64,000 nt of DNA from Candidatus Avimonas caecicola (GTDB lineage: Bacteria > Bacillota > Clostridia > Oscillospirales > Acutalibacteraceae): assembly GCA_904419875.1 (NCBI GenBank), contig CAJFTG010000007.1, positions 1-64,000 of the forward strand, given 5' to 3'. Below, piece after piece: positions 33,124-43,444 of the stretch. The notes below the pieces were generated by a model. That model ran no database searches. It saw only the letters and a list, made by a program, of their open reading frames with translations, and was not told the DNA's origin. The position numbers were made by a program, and so were the translations under genes. Within the stretch, counting starts at the first letter, position 1. Every line of letters begins with the position of its first letter.

Positions 33124-33152
33124 TTGCAATTTTGAAAAACAGCCTTTATAAT
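33124..33152 (+). promoter_or_regulatory. Promoter of the mraZ (dcw) operon
   Basis: TTGCAA (33124-33129) and a perfect TATAAT (33147-33152) are 17 bases apart, in an AT-rich pocket. The leader to the mraZ start is about 250 bases. Confidence 0.9.
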
Positions 33153-33160
33153 GGTAGGTA

Positions 33161-33200
33161 AGTGGCGGAAAGTAGAGCTAAGTGGTGGAGAGTGGAGGAT
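33161..33200 (+). promoter_or_regulatory. Four direct repeats with 10-bp period, likely MraZ operator
   Basis: AGTGG, AGTAG, AGTGG and AGTGG begin at 33161, 33171, 33181 and 33191, exactly ten bases apart, just after the predicted transcript start. MraZ of E. coli represses its own promoter by binding short TGGG-type repeats set ten bases apart, so this array fits an autoregulatory site. TATCCACA-, TTCCAC- and TCCACA-containing sequence at 33200-33240 is complementary to the repeats and can fold back on them. Confidence 0.7.
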
Positions 33201-33410
33201 ATCCACACTTTCCACGGAGTTTTCCACCGGAATCCACACGAGGGGGAAATCGCCGCCTGTACGGCTCGCTGCACCTCTTTTGCCCCTCCGGGTTCCTTTT
33301 CTCCCCCTCTTCGGTTCCTTTCTGTTCCCTCTTGCTCCCTGTGCACCGCCCGGGAATCCGCCACCACATTCATCAGGACGGCGACGGCCGCCGGAAAGAC
33401 AGGAAACGCC

Positions 33411-33830
33411 ATGCTGTACGGACGCTTCCAACACAATATCGATGCCAAGGGGCGCATTTTTGTGCCCGCAAAGCTTCGGGAAAAGCTGGGCGAGCAGTTT
33501 ATCGCCGCGGCCGTGATGGATCATTGCGTCAGCCTGTATTCGATGGAGGAATGGGACAAGCTCCAGCAGGGGCTGGCCGACATGCCCTTCACCAAGGCGC
33601 GCCGGCTGCAGCGGTATCTGTCCTCCAACGCGGCGGACGTGCAGATCGACGCACAGGGGCGCATCCTGCTGCCCAAACATCTGCTGGCCTATGCTTCCCT
33701 GGAAAAGGAAGCACTGGTCATCGGCGCCGGCAACCGGGCCGAAATCTGGAACCCGGCGAGCTATGAGGCGGACAGCGGCGCCATGACGCCCGAAGAGGTG
33801 GAGGCCGAGTTCATGGAGCTGGGCTTCTGA
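33411..33830 (+). CDS. mraZ: Transcriptional regulator MraZ
   Basis: MraZ is a ring-forming DNA-binding protein that controls the division and cell-wall cluster. The 139 residues hold two SpoVT/AbrB-like halves: FQHNIDAKGRIFVPAKLRE at 6-24 and its counterpart VQIDAQGRILLPKHLLAYA near 77-95, with the DxxGR motif in both. AGGAAA is five bases before the ATG at 33411. The C-terminus ends in an acidic tail. The gene is first in the cluster and the repeats at 33161 are its probable target. rsmH begins five bases after its stop. Confidence 0.96.
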   Translation: MLYGRFQHNIDAKGRIFVPAKLREKLGEQFIAAAVMDHCVSLYSMEEWDKLQQGLADMPFTKARRLQRYLSSNAADVQIDAQGRILLPKHLLAYASLEKEALVIGAGNRAEIWNPASYEADSGAMTPEEVEAEFMELGF

Positions 33831-33835
33831 CGAGG

Positions 33836-34849
<1,014 letters not shown>

Positions 34850-34921
34850 TCCGAATTAGACCAAACGACAGAAGCGTCCGGCCCGCTGGGGCCGGGTAAT
34901 CGCTGGGAAAGGGGACGCTGT

Positions 34922-35425
34922 ATGGCAGGCAACAGGGGAACGGAAGCCTATGACCTTTCGTTGTTTGAGCCGAGGCCGGCGAAAATCGTCGAACTCAAGC
35001 CGAACAAGAAGATGGCGAAGGCACAGCGGAAAAAAGCCAAAATTCAGTCTGTACTGAACACCGCGGCGACCCTTTCGGTGGCGGCGATTGCGGTGACGGT
35101 CATCGGGCTGATGCTGGCCAGTCGGGTGCGCATGACCGAGCTGGATACGCAGATCACCACCCTGGAGGAACGGCTGGTGGAGCTGCAGAGCGAGGAAACC
35201 CGGCTGACCGACGAGCTCGGGCGCAAGGTTTCGACCGAAAGCGTGGAAAATTACGCGCAAAATACGCTGGGCATGCAGAAAATGGAATCTTATCAGATTG
35301 AATATATCAGTGTGGAAAGCGGCGACAAGGTGGAAGTGGCGGAGGAAAAGAGCGGCAGCATTCTCGAATCGATCGGTTCCGCCGTTTCAAATTTTTTCGC
35401 TCAACTGACATACCTGTTTGAATGA
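34922..35425 (+). CDS. ftsL: FtsL-like cell division protein
   Basis: A 167-residue bitopic membrane protein at the ftsL position of the cluster. It has a basic cytoplasmic head (about 1-45), one hydrophobic helix (about 47-67) and an outer coiled coil (70-105: TQITTLEERLVELQSEETRL) with the leucine repeat needed to pair with the DivIC/FtsB partner and the transpeptidase. A charged tail of about 50 residues follows, longer than in B. subtilis FtsL. Sequence identity in this family is low, so the call depends mainly on layout and context. GGGAAAGGGGA precedes the ATG. Confidence 0.85.
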   Translation: MAGNRGTEAYDLSLFEPRPAKIVELKPNKKMAKAQRKKAKIQSVLNTAATLSVAAIAVTVIGLMLASRVRMTELDTQITTLEERLVELQSEETRLTDELGRKVSTESVENYAQNTLGMQKMESYQIEYISVESGDKVEVAEEKSGSILESIGSAVSNFFAQLTYLFE

Positions 35426-35577
35426 GCCAATAAGTATGGGATGGGGACAAAGGAGAACCTCCCTGCGCTGCGCTGAGAGTTGGGATGAACAGTCTTGACT
35501 CTCGTTTTCTTATCATTGGCAGACACCGTGTCCGTACAGCCCGGGGACGCTTTGAACCGGCGGAAAGGAACGATCGT

Positions 35578-37848
35578 ATGGCAAAGGCAAAGAAGGACAG
35601 GCAAAAAGATACGGCGACCACCAAGGCGCCGACCCGCCAGATGTGGCGGCGGTCGATCGTGGTGATGGTCCTGCTGATCGGCGTCTGCTTTTCCGCTGTG
35701 ATCGGCAAGCTGTCGATTCTGCAGATCGTTCAGGCGGACGAGTGGCGGGAGAAGGCCGTCAATCAGCAGATGAGCGACAGCATCATCTCCCCCAAGCGGG
35801 GCACGATCTACGACGCGAATATGACGGTGCTCGCCCAGTCCGCCACGGTATGGACCGTGATCATGTCCCCCAAGGACATTGCGGACGAGGACACCCGGGT
35901 AAAAATAGCGGACGAATTGTCCGCCATGCTCGAGGTGGATCGGGATACGCTGTATAATAAGACGCTGAAAACCAATAGTCAGTACGAGATCGTCAAATCC
36001 AAGATCGAGTACCCTCTGGCGGAAACGCTGCGGACCTGGATTGAGGAGAACGCCCTGACCGGCGTGTTCCGGATTATCGAGGACTACAAGCGGTATTATC
36101 CCCTCAACTCCCTGGCCTCCGAGGTGCTCGGCTTCACCGGCACCGACAATTACGGGCTGTACGGGCTTGAAGCCTATTACGAGGATACGCTGGCCGGCAA
36201 GCCCGGCCGGGTGGTGACCGCCAAAAACGGCTGGGGCGACGAGCTTTCCACCAAGATGAAGTTTGAAAAGACGGTGGACGCCGAGGACGGCAATTCCCTG
36301 GTGCTGACCATTGACAGCGTGGTGCAGTATTACGCGGAAAAATATCTGGAGATCGCGGTGAAGGAAAACGGCTGTACCAACCGCGGTGCCTGCATCATCA
36401 TGGATGTCAACACCGGCGCGATCGTCGCCATGGCAACCAAGGGGGATTTTGACCCCAACGACCCGATGACCGTCACCGACCCGGATGCGGCGGCAGCGAT
36501 CGCCCTGCTGTCGGGGGACGAACGTTCCGAGGCGCTCAAGAAGGCCCGGGAGGAGCAGTGGGTCAACAAGCCGATTTCGGATTATTATGAGCCGGGGTCG
36601 GTGTTTAAGGTGTTCACCTCCGCCATGGCGCTGGAGGAGGATGTGGTGAACGAGGACACCAGCTTTTACTGCAAAGGGTATATCACAATCGCGGGGACGC
36701 GGGTCGGCTGCCACAAGGCGGGCGGGCACGGGTCGGAGAATTTCGTGCAGGCGGTCTCCAACTCCTGCAACCCGGCGTTTGCCGAGATCGGGCAGAAGCT
36801 GGGACGGTCGCTGTTCTGGAAGTATTACCAGGGCTTCGGCTTCACCAATCGCACCGGCATCGACATGCTCAGCGAGTCCCTCGTCACCTCCTCGCTGTAT
36901 CACAACGAGGATCAGCTGAACATTATGGAGCTGTCGGTTTCCGCCTTCGGCCAGACCTTCAAGGTCACCCCGATCCAGATGATCACCGCCATGGCGGCGG
37001 TGGCCAACGGCGGCAAGCTGATGCAGCCCTATGTGGTGCAGCAGGTGCTGGACGCCGACGGCAACGTGGTGTCGAATACGCAGCCCACCGTCAAGCGGCA
37101 GGTGATTTCGGAGGAAACCAGCGAGCGGCTCTGCAAAATCCTGGATGTCTCGGTGAACAGCGGTTCCAAGAACGCTTATGTGGCGGGTTACCGCATGGCC
37201 GGCAAAACCGGCACCTCGGATAAGACCGACCAGAACAACGCCACCGGCACCAGCAACGTCGTGGCGTCCTTCGCCGGCTTTGCGCCGTCCGACAACCCGC
37301 AGTACGCGATACTGGTGCTGCTTGACGAGCCGCAGGTGGCCGTGCGCTTCGGCGGTACCATTTCCGCGCCGGTGGCGCAGAAAATCATGACCGAGGCGCT
37401 GCCCTACCTGGGGGTGGAGCCGGTGTATACCGACGAAGAGATCGCGTCGATGGAACGCACCACCCCCGATGTGCTGGACAAAGAGGTCTCCACCGCGCAG
37501 AGCCTGCTGACCAACAGCGAGCTGCGCTATAAGGTGGTGGGCAGCGGCTCCACCGTAATCAAACAGGTGCCCGACAAAGGGGAGAGTATCCCAAAAAACG
37601 GCATTGTCGTCCTGTATACCGACGAAGAGGACCTGTCCCAGACCACCACCGTCCCGAATTTCAGCGGGATGACCCTGGCACAGGCCAATGTGGCCGCCGC
37701 CAACGCCAACATCAACATTCAGATGGTCGGCCTGGGCCTGGAAAGCGGGGAAGCAAAGGCTTCCAGCCAGAGCATTGCGGAGGGGACCGCCGTGCCGCTG
37801 GGCACCGTGGTCGAGGTGAATTTCCTGTATCAGGATGCGATCGAATAG
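35578..37848 (+). CDS. Class B penicillin-binding protein with PASTA domains (FtsI/SpoVD type)
   Basis: A 756-residue transpeptidase that cross-links peptidoglycan at the septum or in the spore wall. One membrane helix lies at about 22-42. A dimerisation domain follows. The penicillin-binding domain contains the active Ser341 in SVFK, SCN at 396-398 and KTGTS at 543-547. After residue 625 come two PASTA domains (YKVVGSGSTVIKQVPDKG and TVPNFSGMTLAQANVAA). PASTA repeats are common to SpoVD and to many division PBPs of Firmicutes, so I do not choose between pbpB and spoVD. The ATG at 35578 follows GGAAAGGAA; the frame opens 31 codons earlier without a site. It partners FtsW and FtsL encoded nearby. 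Confidence 0.95.
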   Translation: MAKAKKDRQKDTATTKAPTRQMWRRSIVVMVLLIGVCFSAVIGKLSILQIVQADEWREKAVNQQMSDSIISPKRGTIYDANMTVLAQSATVWTVIMSPKDIADEDTRVKIADELSAMLEVDRDTLYNKTLKTNSQYEIVKSKIEYPLAETLRTWIEENALTGVFRIIEDYKRYYPLNSLASEVLGFTGTDNYGLYGLEAYYEDTLAGKPGRVVTAKNGWGDELSTKMKFEKTVDAEDGNSLVLTIDSVVQYYAEKYLEIAVKENGCTNRGACIIMDVNTGAIVAMATKGDFDPNDPMTVTDPDAAAAIALLSGDERSEALKKAREEQWVNKPISDYYEPGSVFKVFTSAMALEEDVVNEDTSFYCKGYITIAGTRVGCHKAGGHGSENFVQAVSNSCNPAFAEIGQKLGRSLFWKYYQGFGFTNRTGIDMLSESLVTSSLYHNEDQLNIMELSVSAFGQTFKVTPIQMITAMAAVANGGKLMQPYVVQQVLDADGNVVSNTQPTVKRQVISEETSERLCKILDVSVNSGSKNAYVAGYRMAGKTGTSDKTDQNNATGTSNVVASFAGFAPSDNPQYAILVLLDEPQVAVRFGGTISAPVAQKIMTEALPYLGVEPVYTDEEIASMERTTPDVLDKEVSTAQSLLTNSELRYKVVGSGSTVIKQVPDKGESIPKNGIVVLYTDEEDLSQTTTVPNFSGMTLAQANVAAANANINIQMVGLGLESGEAKASSQSIAEGTAVPLGTVVEVNFLYQDAIE

Positions 37849-37918
37849 GATAATCTTCCGGCGTTTTCCATGGCGGAGGCAGGGGAATGTGCCGCCTTTT
37901 TGAAAGGGATGAGCCATC

Positions 37919-39400
37919 ATGAAGCTATGTGAAATACTGCGGGATGTGCCGCTTTCCCCGGAAGGGGACGCGCTGGCCGCCGAATACGGGGAGCGGGAAA
38001 TCGCGGGCATCACCTGCGATTCCCGGCGGGTCGGCCCGGGCTGGGTGTTTGTCTGCATCCGCGGGGTGGAAACGGACGGACACCGCTACGCCGACCAGGC
38101 GGAAAAGGCGGGGGCCGCCGCCATTGTGGCGGAGGAGCCCGCCGGCCGCGCCGGCCGGGCGGCAAGGCTGCTCGCGCCCTCCACCCGCAAAGCCTGGGCG
38201 CAGATGTGCGCCAACTGGTTCGGCCGTCCGGCCGAGCGTCTTCGGCTGATCGGGATCACCGGGACCAACGGCAAAACCTCGGTGACCTATATGCTCAAGG
38301 CGGTTCTGGAGGGCTGCGGGCAGAAGGTCGGCCTGATCGGCACGATTCAGAACATGATCGGCGACCGGGTGCTTCCCTCGGCCCACACCACGCCGGATCC
38401 CTACGACCTGCACAGCATGTTCGCCCTCATGGTGGCGGAAGGCTGCTCCTACGCCGTGATGGAGGTTTCTTCCCACGCGCTGGATCAGGAGCGGGTGAGC
38501 GGCTGCACCTTTGAGACGGCGGTTTTTACCAATCTCACGCAGGATCACCTCGATTACCACAAGACGATGGAAAATTATCTCGCCGCCAAAAAGAAGCTGT
38601 TCCGCATGTGCCGCCGCGCCGTGGTGAATGCCGACGACCCATGGACGGAAAAGCTCGTCGAGGGCCTGGACTGCCCGGCCGTCACCTATTCCGCGCGGCG
38701 CAACGAGGCGGACTATATTGCCAAGAATATCCGCCCCCGTCCCGACGGGGTGGACTTTGAACTGGTGGGCGGCACCCAGATCGGCCGGGTGCGGCTGTCG
38801 GTGCCCGGCATGTTTTCGGTATACAACGCGCTGGCGGCCGCGGCCTGCGGGCTGACCATCGGCCTGCCCTTTGACGGACTGGTTGAGGCGCTGTGCAGGG
38901 CCCGAGGGGTGAAGGGCCGGGCGGAAATCGTGCCGACCGGCCGGGATTTCACCGTGGTGATCGACTATGCCCACACCCCCGACGGGCTGGAGAAAATCTG
39001 CAAAACCATGAAGGAATGCTGCCGCGGCCGCCTGGTCACCCTTTTCGGCTGCGGAGGGGACAGGGACAAGGGAAAACGGCCGAAAATGGCCGCGGCCGCG
39101 GCAGCCCTGTCCGACTTGCTGGTCGTCACGTCGGATAATCCCCGCAGCGAGGACCCGGAGGCGATCATTGCGGATATTCTGACTGGACTTCCGAAGGAAG
39201 GCGAGCGGCCGGTGCCGTATGTCGTAATCCCCAACCGGGTGGAGGCGATCCACTGGGCGGTCCGCAGCGCGCAGCCGGGAGACACGCTGCTGCTTGCCGG
39301 AAAGGGGCATGAAACCTACCAGATTCTCAAAGAGGAAGTCATCCATCTTGACGAACGCGAGGTGGTGGCGGACGCGCTGCGGGAGACGGCCGCCCGGTGA
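37919..39400 (+). CDS. murE: UDP-MurNAc-tripeptide synthetase, meso-diaminopimelate type
   Basis: MurE adds the third amino acid to UDP-MurNAc-Ala-Glu. The 493 residues have the Mur ligase order: N-terminal UDP-binding domain, ATPase with GITGTNGKTS at about 111-120 and HTTPDPYDL near 160, and the C-terminal domain. DNPRSEDP at about 405-412 is the motif that selects meso-diaminopimelate; lysine-type enzymes differ there. GKGHETYQ near the end is also conserved. GAAAGGGATGAG lies before the ATG. murF, normally next, is absent, and mraY follows after 86 bases. Confidence 0.97.
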   Translation: MKLCEILRDVPLSPEGDALAAEYGEREIAGITCDSRRVGPGWVFVCIRGVETDGHRYADQAEKAGAAAIVAEEPAGRAGRAARLLAPSTRKAWAQMCANWFGRPAERLRLIGITGTNGKTSVTYMLKAVLEGCGQKVGLIGTIQNMIGDRVLPSAHTTPDPYDLHSMFALMVAEGCSYAVMEVSSHALDQERVSGCTFETAVFTNLTQDHLDYHKTMENYLAAKKKLFRMCRRAVVNADDPWTEKLVEGLDCPAVTYSARRNEADYIAKNIRPRPDGVDFELVGGTQIGRVRLSVPGMFSVYNALAAAACGLTIGLPFDGLVEALCRARGVKGRAEIVPTGRDFTVVIDYAHTPDGLEKICKTMKECCRGRLVTLFGCGGDRDKGKRPKMAAAAAALSDLLVVTSDNPRSEDPEAIIADILTGLPKEGERPVPYVVIPNRVEAIHWAVRSAQPGDTLLLAGKGHETYQILKEEVIHLDEREVVADALRETAAR

Positions 39401-39486
39401 GCGGCTGTTGACGGAAAAGGGGGAGAAACGGCGGGGCCGGCCGGAAGCCGGCTGTTCCCGCCGCTTTGAAAGGGATGGCCGTACCA

Positions 39487-40503
39487 ATGGAGATGACAAA
39501 ACTGACGACGGTGGCCGCGACGGCGCTGGCCGGCTTTCTGATTTCCGCGGCGGCGGGACGCTGGGTGGTCCCGGCGCTCCGCCGGCTGCATTTCGGGCAG
39601 ACCATCCGGGAGGAAGGGCCTGCCTGGCACCGGAAAAAGCAGGGGACGCCGGTAATGGGGGGGCTCCTGTTCATCGGAGGGAGCGTGCTGGCGTTTCTGC
39701 TGGGAATTGCGGCCTCGCAGTTTTTCCTGCGGGAAAAGGTGCTTCAATCCACGCCGCTGACCCTCACCCGCCTGTTCGGCGGCCTGCTGATGGCGCTTTG
39801 CTGCGGGGCGATCGGCTTTGCGGACGATTATATCAAGGCGGTAAAAAAACGCAACCTCGGCCTGACGGCACGACAGAAGATGTTCGCCCAGCTGCTGGTG
39901 GCGCTGGCCTACGCCCTTTCCCTTTTCATGGCGGACGGAACCGAGGTGTACGTGCCCTTTGTCGGGACGGTTGATTTCGGGCTGTGGTTTATCCCGTTTT
40001 GTATGTTTATTGTGGTGGCGGCGACCAATGCGGTCAACCTCACCGACGGGATCGACGGCCTGTGCGGCACGGTCAGCTTTGTGGCGTCGCTGTTTTTCCT
40101 GATTGCGTCCGGAATCGTCGGTTATTTCGGGCAGGGGCTGCTGGCAGCGGCGCTGGCCGGCGCGGTGGCGGGCTTTCTGGTGTGGAACGTCCACCCGGCC
40201 AAAGTGTTCATGGGGGACACCGGCTCGCTGTTCCTCGGCGGGATGCTGACCGCGCTGGCCTTCGGCATCAACCAGCCTTTCCTGCTGGTGCCGGTGGGGA
40301 TTGTCTATATCGTGGAGACCCTGTCGGTCATCCTGCAGGTCGTCTATTTCAAGCTCACCCATGGAAAGCGCCTGTTCAAGATGTCCCCGCTGCATCATCA
40401 TTTTGAGATGTGCGGCTGGAGCGAGAACAAGATTGTGCTGGTTTTTTCACTGGTCACCCTGTTCGGCGGGCTGCTCGCCTGGTATCTGCTGCTGGCGGCG
40501 TAA
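39487..40503 (+). CDS. mraY: Phospho-N-acetylmuramoyl-pentapeptide transferase
   Basis: MraY transfers phospho-MurNAc-pentapeptide to undecaprenyl phosphate to make lipid I. The 338-residue protein has ten hydrophobic helices. The catalytic Asp pair is in FADDYIKAVKKRN, NLTDGIDGL carries the next essential Asp, and KVFMGDTGSLFLGG and HHHFEMCGW are family motifs. I choose the ATG at 39487, twelve bases after GAAAGGG; the ATG at 39475 lies right on that site. murD, which commonly follows, is missing, and ftsW comes next. The protein has the FEMCGWSENKIV form usual for bacteria. Confidence 0.96.
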   Translation: MEMTKLTTVAATALAGFLISAAAGRWVVPALRRLHFGQTIREEGPAWHRKKQGTPVMGGLLFIGGSVLAFLLGIAASQFFLREKVLQSTPLTLTRLFGGLLMALCCGAIGFADDYIKAVKKRNLGLTARQKMFAQLLVALAYALSLFMADGTEVYVPFVGTVDFGLWFIPFCMFIVVAATNAVNLTDGIDGLCGTVSFVASLFFLIASGIVGYFGQGLLAAALAGAVAGFLVWNVHPAKVFMGDTGSLFLGGMLTALAFGINQPFLLVPVGIVYIVETLSVILQVVYFKLTHGKRLFKMSPLHHHFEMCGWSENKIVLVFSLVTLFGGLLAWYLLLAA

Positions 40504-40647
40504 CCGGGATTTCCGGGGGCCGTGCATAAACACCGGCGGTTTCCGCATACTTTGTAAAAGGGCCGCCGTTTGTCTGCTCCCCGACCGGGACGGGCTTTTT
40601 CCCGCTTTCGGCAACACACGCACTGTATGGAAAGGCGAGGTCGATCT

Positions 40648-41853
40648 ATGGCGTCATCCAAACCCGCGGCCCTTCCGGCCGCTCCCTCCAAACCCAAAAA
40701 GCGATTCCGCCTTTTCTCCGTGTCCCAGGGCTTCGACATGCCCTTTTTAATCATCCTGATGATTATTCTGGTGGTGGGGCTGATCAGCCAGTTCTCCGCC
40801 AGCTATGCCTATTCGTATTACTGGAACGACGGGGACAGCTTTTATTATATCAAGCGGCAGCTGATCTTTGCCCTGATCGGCGTGGCCGCCATGCTGTTCA
40901 TCTCCACCATCGATTACCATATCCTGCACCATTTCGCCATCCCCCTGATGCTGGTGTCGTTTGTCCTTCTGGGCGTCGCGCTGATGCTGCCGAGCTCCAC
41001 CGGCATCCATCGCTGGATCCGGCTGCCGGGGCTGCAGTTCCAGCCGTCGGAAATCGCCAAATTTGCTTTGATTCTTCTGTTTGCCCATTTGATCTCCCTG
41101 AATCATAAAAAAATGAAAACCTTCCTGGCCGGGTATCTGCCCTTTATTTTGATCCTCGGCGTGACCTGCGGCCTGGTTTTTCTGGAGCCGCACCTCTCGG
41201 GCACCATTCTGCTGCTGGGCATCGGGATTGTCATGATGTTTGTCGGCGGGACCCGCCTGCTGTATCTGCTGGGGACGGTGGGCCTTGGCGTCGCCGCCGT
41301 CATTTACATGGTGTTTGTCAAGGGCTATGAGCAGGAACGCATCAGCGTGTGGCTCAACCCGATGGGGGTGTACGAGGTGGACCCCGACGCCGCCTGGCAG
41401 ACCGTCCAGTCGCTGTATGCCATCGGTTCGGGCGGCGTGATGGGGCAGGGGCTGGGCAATTCCCGGCAGAAGCACCTTTTTCTTCCCGAGCCGCACAACG
41501 ACTTTATCTTTTCGGTCATCTGCGAGGAAATGGGCTTTGTCGGCGCGGTGCTGGTGATCGTCCTGTTTGCCCTGCTCCTGTGGCGGGGTATCACCATCGG
41601 CATGAAATCGCCGGACAAATTCGGTTCCATGCTGGCGGTGGGGCTGACGGCCCAGATCGGCCTGCAGGCGTTTATGAACATGGCGGTGGTGACCAACACC
41701 ATCCCGAACACCGGCATCAGCCTGCCCTTCTTCAGCTACGGCGGCACCTCGCTGGTCATGCTGCTGGCGCAGATGGGCGTGGTGCTCTCCGTGTCCCGCA
41801 ACATCTCCTTCGGCCGGAGCTCTCCGCTGGAGCGGCGGCGGGACCAAACCTGA
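40648..41853 (+). CDS. ftsW: SEDS family glycosyltransferase FtsW/SpoVE
   Basis: A polymerase that builds glycan strands from lipid II together with a class B PBP. The 401 residues span ten helices. HRWIRLPGLQFQPSEIAKFALI near 125-146 and the loop NTIPNTGISLPFFSYGGTS near 350-368 are SEDS signatures; the catalytic Asp of the family is expected in the large outer loop near SLYAIGSGG, where EVDPDAAWQ lies. The start at 40648 follows GGAAAGGCGAGG. Position between mraY and murG favours FtsW or the sporulation form SpoVE over RodA, and the adjacent PBP is its likely partner. Confidence 0.94.
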   Translation: MASSKPAALPAAPSKPKKRFRLFSVSQGFDMPFLIILMIILVVGLISQFSASYAYSYYWNDGDSFYYIKRQLIFALIGVAAMLFISTIDYHILHHFAIPLMLVSFVLLGVALMLPSSTGIHRWIRLPGLQFQPSEIAKFALILLFAHLISLNHKKMKTFLAGYLPFILILGVTCGLVFLEPHLSGTILLLGIGIVMMFVGGTRLLYLLGTVGLGVAAVIYMVFVKGYEQERISVWLNPMGVYEVDPDAAWQTVQSLYAIGSGGVMGQGLGNSRQKHLFLPEPHNDFIFSVICEEMGFVGAVLVIVLFALLLWRGITIGMKSPDKFGSMLAVGLTAQIGLQAFMNMAVVTNTIPNTGISLPFFSYGGTSLVMLLAQMGVVLSVSRNISFGRSSPLERRRDQT

Positions 41854-41957
41854 CGGGGCCGGAGGCGGGGCAGACGCTCCCGGCGCCTGTTTTTGCAGCA
41901 ACAGCGCTTCCCCCGTCCTGCCGGACGGCGCGTGGCGCGGGAATGGAGGGGACCCGT

Positions 41958-43118
41958 ATGCGGGTATTGATGACGGGCGGCGGCACGGCGGGGCATATCA
42001 ACCCGGCGCTGGCGATCGCCGCGAAAATCCGGGAGGAACGGCCGGATACGGAATTCCTGTTCGTCGGGGCCAAGGGACGGATGGAGACCCGGCTGGTTCC
42101 CGCCGCGGGCTACCGCATCGAGACGGTGGACGTGCGGGGCTTTCAGCGCCGGCTGACGGTGAAAAACATCGGGCGCAACATTGCCGCCGCCGTCCACGCG
42201 GTGACGGCGCAGGGGACGTCGGCAAAAATCCTGCGGGAGTTTTGCCCCGACCTGGCCATTGGGACCGGCGGCTACGTGAGCGGCCCCATCCTGCGCCAGG
42301 CGGCAAAGCGGGGGATTCCCGTGCTGGTGCATGAGTCCAACGCCTTCCCCGGCGTGACGGTGAAGATGCTGGCCAAATACGCCGCCGCGACCATGATCGC
42401 CGCGGAGGACGCCGCCCAATATCTGCCGCCGGAGGCCCGCGTTGTGGTGACAGGAAACCCGCTGCGGCCGGAGTTCCGGCGCCTTGACCGGGAGAAGGCC
42501 CGGCGGGAGCTCGGCCTGGACGGCCGGCCGCTGATTCTGTCGGTGGGCGGGAGCCTCGGCGCGGGCCGGATCAACGACGCGATGGCGGAGGTGCTCGCCC
42601 GCAGCCGGAAGGAAGGCCGATTCCAGCACATCCACGCCACCGGGAAAGCGGGCTGGGAAACCACCTCCGCCCGCCTGCGGGAGCTGGGGGTGCCGGAAAA
42701 CGCGGCGGGGATCGACGTGAGGGAATATATTGACGACATGCCCCGCTGCATGGCGGCGGCCGACCTGGTGATTTCCCGCTGCGGGGCGATGACCCTCAGC
42801 GAGCTGCCGGCGGCCGGAAAGCCGTCCATCCTGATCCCTTCGCCCAACGTGGCCGAAAACCATCAGTATCACAACGCGATGGCGCTGGTGAAAAAAGGGG
42901 CCGCGGTCTGCATCGAGGAAAAGGATCTCACCGCCGGGAAGCTGTGGGAGGAAATCGCGAAGATCGCCTCTTCCCCGGAGACGCTCCGCCGTATGGGGGA
43001 AAACGCCCGCCGGAACGCGATTTTGGACGCGGACGATCGGATTTATGCCGTCGTCTGCGCGGTCATGGAGAACGCCGGCCGGCTGCCGGACAATTTTCGG
43101 CCGGACGGACGAACATAA
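41958..43118 (+). CDS. murG: UDP-GlcNAc:lipid I N-acetylglucosaminyltransferase
   Basis: MurG turns lipid I into lipid II at the inner face of the membrane. The 386 residues form the GT28 double Rossmann fold: TGGGTAGHINPALA at 6-19 near the start, VHESNAFPG in the first half, and in the second half SVGGSLGAGRIN, RCGAMTLSELPAAGKPSILIPSP with AENHQYHNA, which bind the UDP-sugar. GGAGGGGA lies shortly before the ATG at 41958. It is the last gene before the terminator at 43223; murB, murC and ftsQ do not follow directly as they do in many cluster types. Confidence 0.96.
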   Translation: MRVLMTGGGTAGHINPALAIAAKIREERPDTEFLFVGAKGRMETRLVPAAGYRIETVDVRGFQRRLTVKNIGRNIAAAVHAVTAQGTSAKILREFCPDLAIGTGGYVSGPILRQAAKRGIPVLVHESNAFPGVTVKMLAKYAAATMIAAEDAAQYLPPEARVVVTGNPLRPEFRRLDREKARRELGLDGRPLILSVGGSLGAGRINDAMAEVLARSRKEGRFQHIHATGKAGWETTSARLRELGVPENAAGIDVREYIDDMPRCMAAADLVISRCGAMTLSELPAAGKPSILIPSPNVAENHQYHNAMALVKKGAAVCIEEKDLTAGKLWEEIAKIASSPETLRRMGENARRNAILDADDRIYAVVCAVMENAGRLPDNFRPDGRT

Positions 43119-43222
43119 AAGGAAGAAGGAAGGCCGGCGGACGGTCCCGCCTCCCCGAACCAAAAGGAGCTTTCCCGGCTTTTCCCGCTTTCCCATGCTT
43201 TCCCTTGTTTTCCCGCCCCTTG

Positions 43223-43263
43223 CGCCGGCGGCGGCCTGTCAACAGGCTGCCGCCGGCGTTTTT
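43223..43263 (+). terminator. Terminator after murG
   Basis: CGCCGGCGGCGGCCTGT (43223-43239) pairs with ACAGGCTGCCGCCGGCG (43242-43258), with one mismatch, and is followed by TTTTTG. A smaller hairpin CCCCTGG-ttctg-CCAGGGG lies at 43284-43302. Confidence 0.85.
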
Positions 43264-43444
43264 GTCGCCTTAAGCAAAACAACCCCCTGGTTCTGCCAGG
43301 GGTAGATAGGGCAGATAGGATAGATAAAAAAGCCTGGGCAAAAGAAAAAAGGAAAAGATCGTTTGTCTTTCCAAAAAGTAAGAAAGGTGCAGGTTTTTTG
43401 AAAGGAAGGGGGGAGCGCGGAACGTATCCCTTTCGCAGAATGCT

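Noticed and set aside
33198-33240. Replication origin from DnaA-box-like words
   Set aside because: Only three imperfect boxes, no AT-rich unwinding region of the usual kind and no dnaA or dnaN nearby.
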